Shown one piece after another: positions 40,401-52,400 of a stretch of 64,000 nucleotides of DNA; within the stretch, counting starts at the first letter, position 1, and the number at the start of each line of letters is the position of its first letter. Under the pieces are notes generated by a model, which saw nothing but the letters and a program-made list of their open reading frames with translations, was not told the DNA's origin and ran no database searches. Source of the DNA: Sipunculus nudus (taxonomy: Eukaryota > Annelida > Sipuncula > Golfingiida > Sipunculidae); assembly GCA_026874595.1 (NCBI GenBank), contig CM049310.1, positions 90,777,556-90,841,555 on the forward strand. Reading direction: 5' to 3'. A program made the position numbers and the translations under genes.

Positions 40401-43400
40401 ATCCTGTACAGACTCAGCAGCCAACTGACGAGCTCTCTCTTCTAACTTCTCCATCTCACTCTTCTCTGGCTGCTCTGTGCCTGAAATAAACCAGTATACA
40501 GCAAGTTAACCAGCATTACATGTATAGGGGACCCTGTATCATAAGACCACTAGTGGAATGGCCAAAAAGTGGTCTTAATTCATAGGTCAGTTATAACCAA
40601 TGTGAATGATTTCAGTTCACTCGAGGGTGGTCTTGATAGACAACTTGGGAGTCAGTCTGGAAAATGGGTAGTTGCTTCATGTCCACTTGTGTCTTGTTCT
40701 TGGCCCTTTGATTTGAGAACTTGTGGGTAGTGCTTAGACATGTTTTCAAAATGAACGTCTCCCATAATAGTCATAAGCTGGAAATATGTCTACAGTTTGT
40801 GGCATGTATCCATGTGCAAAGCCATAATACCTGAAAATTGCAGATAGTATAGACCCCTGTTTTCTCAAATCTGTGAGTCTGATACATTGTGGTTGAATGA
40901 AATTTACAGAACACCCTTGAAAACTGGAACTTTGCCTTACACCACAGATTCCTAAATCTAAGATACAGTGGGACCTGTCTGAAAGACCACCTATCTTATA
41001 AGACCACCTGTCTATTAAGACCACCCTTGGGCGATCTGAGAGCCTTCACATTGGTTATAACTGACCTGCATAAGGCCACCTGTGAACTAGACATTTCTTG
41101 GCACCGCTGGTGCCATAGTATCGCCAGACAAATGAGGTTTTGTGGTATTTTGATGATATAATGTGATGTATTTGTATTTTAGCAATGAATGTGAGAAACA
41201 TTTGTACAAAATATAGGAATATTTTGGATTGGGAAGGACAATTGATCAAAGGGTTTTTGACTTATAATGCTCACAGTGCTGTCAAGTGGCCCTTTTTAAG
41301 ATATTCATGATTTTATGTTTTTCACCAAATATGGGAATATTCAAGGTCAAGGTCACTCTCATAGTCATGGTCATGACCCTTAATCAATAAACTGCATTCC
41401 AAAATATCCAACATTTGAAAAAAAAATTAAATTTAAAGAAAAAATAATTTAAATTAAATTAAATTTTAAAATTAAATATACCTCATTCCATAAACCATAT
41501 CTATATACATGCATAACATGAAAGAAATCTGTCCATTACTGTTTGACTTATAATGCTCACAGTATATACTGTCAGGTGGCAATGATGGGGTATTCAAAGG
41601 CGCAAAAAACACGAAAAGGACAACAGGTGGCGCCACTTATCTTCTGCAAAAGACAAAACTATCCAAGATCTTCCGTCAACTTGATTTTTGGACCAATCCA
41701 TGCATCCCTTTTTAAGATATTCATGATTTTATGTGATTTTCACCATATATGGTAATATTCAAGGTCAAAGCCACTCTCAAAGGAAAGGTCATGACCCCAA
41801 TTTAATATACATCATCCCATAACCCATACCTATGTACATGCATAATATTAAAGAAATCTGTCAATCAGTTTTTGACTTGTGATGCTAAAAGTACTGTCAA
41901 GTGGCAATGATGGGGGTATTAAACGGCACAAAAACAAGAAAAGGATACTAGGTGGCACCACCAGTTTCCGGTACATGACATCACTATCCAAGATCTTTGT
42001 CAAACTTGATTTTTGGATAAATCCATGAAAGATTTCTTGAGATATTTAAGAATTTGTGTGATTTTCCCCAAAAATGGATCTATTCAAGGTCAAGGTCACT
42101 CTCCTAGTTGAGGTCATGACCCCATTTTAAATAGGCTTCGTCCTCTCACCTATATCTATAAATGTGTCAAGTTTGAAAAAGATCCTTGAAATATTTTTTT
42201 AGTTATTGTGTCCAAAAGAAATCTCTGCGGCGGCAGTAGCGCAACGGTGCCTAAACCATAGTATCTCCAGACTATGTCTGGCGATACAATTAAGACCTTT
42301 TCTGGCCTATGGGTGGTCTCATAACACAGGTTTCACTGTACATGTGGTGACTGACTGTATATGATTACAGACCATGCTTTCTATATGAGTATCAACCACT
42401 CTGAATACATTGGTGCATACTGAATAAATCCTAACAAACTGTACTAATAACAAGGAACAGAGTGAAGTTGAATCCCACTAACAGGTCCACCTTTGTGACC
42501 AGGCATAGTGGTTGTCTTATCAGATTGGTTGTGATAGTACGGTCAGGGTCAGGTGAGATTTGCTTAATATAAGTTGGTTGCCTTTTTGTTTATGAGGGTT
42601 TTAATTTCATGATATTTGCCAAGAGGATAATTATAATATTGATCTGCAAACTACTCTGCAAGTGGGTGGTTTCAGATCTGGCTTTTTCAAATATGCATTA
42701 ATTTTATCTAAACATGCAGTAATTACTTGGCTGTGAGTGTGACACAAGTCACAACATTACAATGACAAATATGAATGAGGCAATGTACAATCAATTCTTA
42801 TTTTATTATAAACACAAATACTGCTTTGTTAAATTTTTAAAGGTTGTGGTAAGAACACAGAAATGACACCTTGTGAAACATTCAAAATGGAGAAAATTGT
42901 AAAAAAAAATTGTCCCTGTGAAACCAACTTCTACGATGTTATACATTTGAATGCAGAATTTACAACATAGCAGGGAGAGGCAAGTCCTAACTACAGGACT
43001 ACAGGAATCCAACAAGACTTCAAAGCAATATAAGAGTATAATAGGGAGTCTTCACACAAAAATATAGAAGTTATAGGATGCAGCCAAAGATACAGGAAAA
43101 ATATAGTAGTTTTCACTGCACAATCATGGTCTGCACAGTCAATCAAAATGACCATCCATCCTCCAAGCAGCCTATAAAGGTCTGTTTAATTGATTTAGGG
43201 GGCTGCATGACCTACAGGGACAGTTCTACTAAAGAACTGCATGTTATCAATATTAACAAGTTTATATAAAAACAATTATTCAATAATAAACATGATATTG
43301 GACACACAATTGTGCAGTAAAAAAAATATGAAAAATTGATTTTCATAGGAAAAAAAATTTGGTAAATATATGAATCAGCAAGATCCCTGGGATTAGCGTC

Positions 43401-46400
43401 CTCCTGCTGATGAGTTCTGACCAGTCTGACTTACCTGCTGCTGGTGCTGCTGCTTGTCCAGCTCCTTCAGAGACCGCCAGCATCTGAGCAGACATGAAGT
43501 TAACCTGGAAATATATATGTAACCCTCAATCAGGCACTCATACTCAGTCTGCTCACATTATTAATATGTATATGATACAATAATTTAATATGGATGACAT
43601 TATAATGTGACATGTATCACATGGCAACTAAAAGCAAAAAAGGTTATATTTTGATATGTCTTATTATCAGGCTTTATATTTATTTCTATGATTTGGTACA
43701 CATATCCTTATCCAAGGTAGTTATAACTTAAACTTACATTTCATAGATGGTCTTGCCTGTGTGTTATAGAAGACTCACACCTCAGTGTTATAGAAGACTC
43801 ACCTCAGTGTTTTAGAAGGCCTTACCTGTGTGTTATAGAAGGCATTACCTGTGTGTTATAGAAGGCATTACCTGTGTGTTATAGAGGGCATTACCTGTGT
43901 GTTATAGAATGCATTACCTGTGTGTTATAGAATGCATTACCTGTGTGTTAAAGAATGCATTACCTGTGTGTTATAGAAGGCATTACCTCTGTGTTACAGA
44001 AGGCATTACCTCTGTGTTATAGAAGGCCTTACCTGTGTGTTATAGAAGGCCTTACCTGTGTGTTATAGAAGGCTTCACCTGTGTGTTATAGAAGGCTTCA
44101 CCTGTGTTATATAGCTGGTGATTTAGAAGTCCTTACCTGTGTGTTACAGAAGGCCTTACCTGTGTGTTATAAAGGGCTTTACCTGTGTGTTACAGATGGC
44201 CTTACCTGTGTGTTATAGAAGGCTTCATCTGTGTGTTATAGAAGGCTTCACCTGTGTGTTATAGAAGGCTTCACCTGTGTGTTGTAGAAGGCTTCACCTG
44301 TGTGTTATAGAAGGCTGCACCTGTGTGTTATAGAAGGCTTCACCTGTGTGTTATAGCTGGTGTTATAGTAGAAGTCCTTACCTGTGTGTTATAGATGGTG
44401 ATTTAGAAGTCCTTACCTGCGTGTTACAGATGGCCCTTACTTGTGTGTTATAGGCCTTACCTGTGTTACAGATGGCCTTACTTGTGTGTTATAGGAAGGC
44501 CTTACCTGTGTGTTATAGATGGTGATTTAGAAGTCCTTACCTGTGTGTTATAGATGGCTTGAACACTTCGTTTTATCCTCAACATCTCTCGAACAGTGTC
44601 CTCATTTCCATGTTTCACCTCAAACTCCTTCCATGTCTGCCAGAAAGTTGCTGATATCTACAGGGAACACAAGTCTTATCTTAAAAAAGGCATCATCTGG
44701 ATTTTTTTTTCTTCTTCATTATCATTTAATCATCTAAATATTTTTATGAGGAGTTGATTAACAGCTTACAACAAAGGTACTTTATAGTGGGGTGATAATC
44801 AATCAATTATATCAATGACTGGTCATTTTCTTTCATAATCAATTACATTGGTTTCATTTTTGCCTAACTGATAACAAATGATTAAGAAGGCAAATGCAAA
44901 GGAGTCTTAGTATCCAGCAAATTATACTTTAATCCTGTCAAAGATAAAAGAAAGCCCAGACACAAAATAGCAAACAGCATTAAAACTAAACCTTGTGAAA
45001 CTAACTAGTGTCAACAATCTGGCCTTTACCATGCCCTTCAGCATTCCCCTTCCAAATTTCAGTGAGCAAAATTGTGGATATAATCATTTTAAGAATCCAC
45101 TGATGAACAGCGGAAGAGACGTACCCTCGGATCACAGAGCTGAGAGCAGTGACTGTATACAGCACGAGCTCGGTCGATCTCTCCCAACTTCCTCTCCAGG
45201 TCGGCAAACTTCAGGCACATATCTCTGCAATGATTAAAATATGTGAGAATAACAGTATTACAGAAAATACTCAAACACTTTTTTTACAAAGCTAAATGGA
45301 GTTACCCACAACTTGTAAGGAAAGTAATTAAATTGAATACGGGTAGTTGACAAGCGACTACGTGTATCCGCCTAAATCAGAGTGGAACGGGAGAAGTGAG
45401 GCATGGATTGAGTGGCAAGGGGAAATAGAGTGTTGCATATTAGCATGGATGTCTGCAGCCAAATTGTGTATGTAGGTTGCCCCCCCTACCACAAAATCCA
45501 GAAAGCCGTCCAAGTTGTATACATATGCAAAATTTAAGGCAGATAAGTCAAACCACTACATGTATATGAGTGATTTTAGCCCGTGGCAGACAAACAGATG
45601 GACGCTGAGCAAAAATGGTTGCAGGTGACGCCACCAGTTTTGCGTATGATAAAGAGCTATGTGAGAACTATACACATGCAAAACTTTGGCCCAATCGGTC
45701 AAACGGTTCCAAAGATATGAGCTTGGATGTCTGCTGCATAAACTAGAATGCAGGTGGCGCCACCTGTCATAAAATCAAGAGAGCTGTCGAAGATGTATAA
45801 ACCTGCAAAATTTTAGGCAGATATGTCAAACCACTGCCGAGATATGAGTAATTTTATCCCATGGCAGACAAACAGACAGGTGCAGTGCAATAATGGCTGC
45901 AGGTGGCGCCACCAGTTTTGCGTATGATAAAGAGCTATGTGAGATCTATACACGTGCAAAATTTTGGCCCAATCGGTCAAACGGTTCCCAAGATATGAGC
46001 TTGGATGTCTGCAGCGTAAACGTGAATGTAGGTGGCGCCACCTGTCATAAAATCAGAAAAGCTATCCAGGATGTATAAGCATGCCGAATTTCAGGTGAAT
46101 TAGTCAAGTCACTGCAGAGATATAAGTGATTTTAACCCAAGGCAGACAAACAGATGGACACTGTGCAAACATGATTGCAGGTGGCGCCACCATTTTTTGT
46201 GTATGTTATAAAGCTCTCCAAGGGCTACATTTGTGCAAAAAAATTTTCCTGATCGGTCAAACGGTTCCCGAGATATGAGCTTGGATGTCTGCAGCGTAAA
46301 CGTGAATGTAGTTGGCGCCACCTGTCATAAAATCAGAAAAGCTATCCAGGATGTTTACGCATGCTGAATTTCAGGTGAATTAGTCAAGTCACTGCAGAGA

Positions 46401-49400
46401 TATGAGTGATTTTAACCCAAATCAGACGAACAGATGGACACTGTGCAAACATGATTGCAGGTGGCGCCACCATTTTTTGTGTATGTTATAAAGCTCTCCA
46501 AGGGCTACATTTGTGCAAAAAAATTTTCCTGATCGGTCAAACGGTTCCCGAGATATGTGGGTTTATGTGTGGAAACAGACGCACAAACGGACGCAGAGTG
46601 CAGAGGAAAGGTCAGAGGTCAAAACAAAATCGGGGCGCAGCAGTTCACATGTGACCCGAACATAATCCCGGGTTTCGTGAAATTCCGCCCAGCGGTTACG
46701 GAGGAGTTCTCCGGACACCTACAAAACTCTGTTTTAGCGGATACAATAACAAAACCACATATGACATAATTGGTGTTTAATGGTGATAAAGTGAGCACCT
46801 ACAGAAAGAGAATAATACAAACTTGTATTAAATCAAATATTTAATTAACTACTGTGGTTGACTTAATGTTTGTGAGGGCTTTAATTTTGCGATATCATCC
46901 CATAATTCGTGAACAAGACCTACAATCAACACAACTGAACAGTCTTCAATACTGTAGCCTCACAGGTATCTCTAAATTCTAATTTATCTATTACCAGTGT
47001 GTCCAAAGATGAAAGACAAAAGATATATGTTATAGTAAAGGCATATATTTGGCAACCAAAAATTAAAGATTACTATTATGAAAATTATCAAAACTTAACA
47101 TTATCTGTAATTCAGAATTCCACTTGCTTGTTGTACCCTTGGGTCTTTGTTGGTCAAAATTTTTGTTGGGCTTGTGAAAACTTTCTACAATGATGTATAT
47201 TCTCTGTTTAATTTACTTTATTGTGAGACTGAAAACTGAACTCGTGAAACAGTGAAATGTTAAATTCACAAAAACAGAACCCCGCAAATATGAAGCCAAT
47301 CACAGTATTCAAATGATCTGATGATGTAACAAATGCTTACAACTTTATTAATTTAGAATACGAATCTACACATGGAAGGAAGAAAGACAGTCAAAGAGAG
47401 AAGAGGCAGAAAGAAACAAAGACAAGCAGATATACAGACAACTCCTATGCACATGTGTACCTGGCTTGCTGGTCAGGCAGTACTTCAATAGCTTTTTCAT
47501 ATATGGATCGTGTGTGAGTGACACCGTAGATCTCTGCTGCTCGCTTTATATAAATATTGAACATCTGTCAACAAAAGAGAGAGAAAATAAGTTCAGACGT
47601 GTTCAGATAAAATCATGAAAGTGTTAGTTAAATGGATCTGTTAAGCCAATCATAAATACACTTCGATCATAAGGACTTCTTCATTTAATCAGCACTAACA
47701 ACTCGGGCTGTGTATTGCCAGGAAACTCATGATACTAAATGATTAAAATAGGACATGGCAATATGATATCAGTTTGTGAACCTCTTTTCCTGACATAATT
47801 CAAAGCAAGTACCGTCTACCTTATTTCCAGCTCACCTATAAGATGGCAAATCCTGAAAATTTTTGGAGGACATGATTCTATTAATTTTGTCAAACACCAT
47901 TATTTTGTACATACCAATATCCTTCTATTTTTGATATTACAATGATTACAATTTTATATAGGATTTTATCTTATTCATTAAAATACAGGTTATCCTTGGA
48001 AATATATGATTTTCTGAAAGCAGACAGACCCTGTTGATGTCATTATCGTTGTGTAATAATCCTTAAAGGGCATGTCTGTGTACCAAAACCCCCCCATTCC
48101 CTCCCTGTGAATGGTGGTTTTGTTAGTAAACTGTTGTGAGCTTTTCTGTATTAATGAGAATTTTCTCTGTTAAAGTTTATACGCCAGAGTAAGCCAACCA
48201 AAAATTTTCCCTTATTGGGCCTATTATCGTCCATCCCGCCTCGTTCCCGTGTATCTAGGTCACACTTCCGTTACCCATAATCACATTTTCGAAGGCGTAA
48301 GGAAGAGGACTGGGAGGGAGCGATGTTTGTAATACAGAAAAGCTCACAACAGTTTACTAACAAAACCACCATTCACAGGGAGGGAATGGGGGGGTTTTAT
48401 TACGTAAACATAATTGTGAGCTGTTTCTGTATTAATGAGAAAAAAACAGACATGCCTTGGGGAGGGGGCACCTACCTGTAACGCTGGAACGAGGAATCAC
48501 AGTGCGGTGATGGAGCAGCAGTAGACGTCGGTGGCGGGACCGACGGAGAGGAAGAAGAAGGCCTGGAAAATTGTAGGACCTCACCCGACGCGATCACAGG
48601 GCCCATGGAGTAGAGGCCCGAAGCCTGGAGCGGAACATCTTTCAGATAGAAGCGTGTGAACGGAGATGGGGATATCCAGTATCCCATCTTGACCAACTGA
48701 TTAGGTGAGATCCCGGAGAAATGGGCCAAGGAAGTCCAAATAGCTCGAATGTCATGGGCCTTGAAGTGAAGTTGGTCTAGTGTGGAAGGAGAAGCTGATG
48801 CATATGCTGCAAAAATAGTTGCGTTGAGTCACGCACTAATGGTGAAAGGGCTAATCACCTAATTGGAAGATGTGACTTTTGTAGAAATAAACAACTTCTT
48901 GCGCCCCCCCCCCTAAAGAAGGAGGAGCGTGTAGATAATAACGCAAAGCACGAACCGGGCAAGGGGTATCCCCAGAACGGTTTGGACCGGTAGGGAGTGC
49001 CGGAATGTGCCAAGCAGATGGAGGGTCATCGAAATTGTGATATTTCCTACAAAAGTCCGGAGGAAAATGTAGGGTGGCCGACGAAGCGGCGGCCGCAATT
49101 TGCGGGAATTTCGAATCAGCCACGAGGGCATGAAGCTCAGAACGGCGACCTGCCGAGGCAAGAGCTAGGAGGAAAACCGTTGTCCGAGACAAAGGTAGAA
49201 GATGGGCTGAACGCAACGGCGCATAAGGGGGTTCCCGGAGGTGACGTAAGACGACGTCCAGGCACCAGGAAGGCGCAACATACTGATGACGAGACGCACG
49301 GGCCTGAACCCCCTTGAGAAAGTCCGACACCAACGGGTAATGAAGGACACGATCATGACCCAGCGGACTGAGCACCGACAGCAGGGCGACGTGACAGCCA

Positions 49401-52400
49401 CGCAGAGAGGGATAGGATAAATGTTTATCCTGCAGTAAGAACACGAAAAAATCCAAAACAGCCGCAAGCGACGGATCTAAAGGGGAGATTCCGCAGGAAG
49501 ACGCCCACTCCGTGAAGAGACGCCACCGGGAGTCATAGATGCGGTCCGAAGAACGGCAACGGGGAGCCGAGGCAAGGAGAGCAGCCGGACATGAAATGCC
49601 CTGATCCTTGAGGTGTCCGATGAAAGCACGCATGCGCATAGAGGGCACGACCGAAACGGGCGACGCGTTCGAGGGAACGACGGGAGCGCGATGCGGAGCG
49701 GTAGTATAAGCGGGGGGCGAGAGAGAAGCGAGCGCCACAGAGGAAACCATGGAGCCGCAGGTTGAAACGGAAGGATGAGAAGCAGGGTAGTCTGGTCCGC
49801 GCGGGACAAGCGGAGAAGGACACGGCGGAGGAGAGGAGGCGCCAGGAACGCAAGAGAAACCGGCGAGACCACCCGGATGGCGGTGTGTCGGGGAGACGGT
49901 CGCGAGGGGACGAAGATGCGTCTCGGAAGGCACGAGAACGGGGGGACGGAAAATCGAACAGATCGAATTCCGGCCGCCCCAGGCGAGCTAAAACACTCCG
50001 AATAACCGGGAGCGGAAGGAGCGGCGGGGAAGGAAGAGACGCCGGTGCAGAAGGGGCGTCCGCTAGGATGTGCGCCACGCCCGGAAGAGGGGATGCACGA
50101 ACTGATGCCCGGAGAGAGAGGCATAGATCGAACAAAAGGGAAGTCGCCTGCATGAGCGAGGGAGACCGAGTACCGCCCTGCTTGTTGATATATGCCACAA
50201 CCGTGGGAATGTCGGGCCGGACGAGAATGGGACGTCCGAACAAGCAGGGAGACCAGTGGGAGATCGCGCGACGGACGGCACGAGGCACGCAGGTCGAGGA
50301 AATTGATATGGAGCAGACGTTCCGACGGGGACCATATCCCGTAAGATCAGCGAGATCACCGAGGAGAGACGCATCGGTATAGACGGTGCAATCGACATCC
50401 CTGGAAAAAGGAATGCCGCGCAGGAGACAGGAAAGGTCCATCCAGGGACGAAGGGACCGCCAGGTGGGCCGAAACGGGAGGATCGTAGGACGAACCGAGG
50501 TAACCGGAGAAGGCCGTGACGGCGCAAGATAGACTGAATCGGACGCAGGTACAGGCGGCCGAACGGGATGAAAGACGCGGCCCGGTTGAGAGCACCGTGG
50601 AGAGAAGCCGCAGTGCGCGAGTCTACACGGCGCCTCGTGAGAAAGGAACGAATCAGGCGGCGGAGCGTGAGAGTAAAATCACGCGGGAGCGACGCTGGGC
50701 CGGACGCCAAAGCGAGCGTGACACCCAGAAATTGGAGGGACTGGGTGGGAGTGAGAAGAGATTTCGCCGCAATGACCAGGAAGCCGAGGTTCCGAAGTAA
50801 GTTGAGAACCCGGGAGCGATGCGATGCGATGCGGCCGCATGGGCAAGCCATCGTCCAGATAAGGGAGCACAGAAATGCCCGGTGAACGGAGAGAACTCGG
50901 GACCGCGTGAACAAGGATGGTAAATTCCAGGGGGCCACGTGGATCCCGAACGGATGGACCCGGAACGGAAACGTGAAATTAGGCATCCGTAAGGTCTATA
51001 TTTGAACGCCGAATCCATCCGCCGAACAATGCGGAGTACAGCATGGATAATGAACATCCGAAACGGGGGCTGACGGATGAACGAATTGAGGCGCTTCAGG
51101 TCCATGATCGGGCACAAGAGAAGGCGAGAGGGAAAACCCCACGGTGGATGGGGAAACCTCGTTATTGCCCGATTGTCTAACATAGATTGAAGGGCCTCCG
51201 CCAGGCGAGGCGTTTGGCCGGATCGGACGGAGGCGGAGAGTGCTAAACGCAAGACGGAACCCGAACTGTAGGGCGCTGAGAATTAACCGCTGGGAGGTGA
51301 AACCCGCCCACGCGGGAAAACGGTTGCTGAGCCGAGCGCCGACCGGAGCTAGAGTCATTTCTCGGTGAACCTCGTTGGGAGGAGCGACCACGAAAGGCGG
51401 AGAACGGCTTGAACGTCCTGAAGGACATGACGAGGTAGCAGATGCGCGACGCGGCTGAGCGGAAGCTGCAACCGGAGGCCGAAGGCGGGGAACACGGAAG
51501 GAAGGCCGAGGCGCAAGGGAGGTCGAGCGGAGGCGGGCCTGACGATCCGAGCGCGCCAAGGCGCGGTCAAAGAGAGGCCGTAACTGGCCGCCAAACAGCA
51601 GGGAACCGGGAAAGGCGGAGAATGAAGCTCGGTTAACTCCGTCAGAGAAGCCGCGGCCGTAAGTGCATAAATGACTGAATGCAAGCCGGGCGGCGTAACA
51701 AGATGCAATTAACAACCGGGCGCCAACGACCTGAATGGAACACAGCGCCAGAATGGGCAGAAGCCTGCCATATGTCGGGGAGAGTGAGCGTGTCCGGAAA
51801 CGGCGAGCAAGCAAGGGACAGCCTGCAAGTCGTAAACCATATCGGCCGCTTGCCGGCCGAGCCCCTCCAGATCCGACAGGTGACGATCGGAAAACTGGAC
51901 AGAGGATGGAATTAAAGACTGACCGTCCGCAAACGCCTGTGCCAGGCCGGACACGAGGCGCAGCGGAGCAGACTGAACATCCGGGAGCTCAGGAGAAGGG
52001 AGCAAGTGAACACACAGGCAGCCCAGGAGCCCGGTACCCAAGGGAACTCCCGAGGGTACCGGGGGACCAAGGTGTATCCGAACCCGGCGGAAGCGGGACC
52101 CCAGTAGAGCGAGACCCCGAGACCACCGCGGGGCGCCCACGGAAGAGATCCCCCGTGCGGTCAGTAATACCAGACACACGGCGGGCGCGGCGGAGGGCGA
52201 ATGAAGGGACCAGGATTCAAAGAAGAACCGGCCGCCGACACCGAGGAAGTCCCAGGTTGTACCTACGGAACTTCGGACCACTAGGGTTAGCCTCCTGTGT
52301 GGAGGTAGCCTCCAGGTCCATAAGCGCAGATTTGCGCACACGCCAAGCCTGGCGGCGCAGCGCGATCGCCGACCACTGGTCTGGGGCCAGGGCGGGATCG

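Noticed and set aside
49762-50382. 206-codon plus-strand Arg-rich open frame in the DIRS element
   Set aside because: It is the antisense shadow of GC-rich RNase H and recombinase sequence; likewise 51735-52409.
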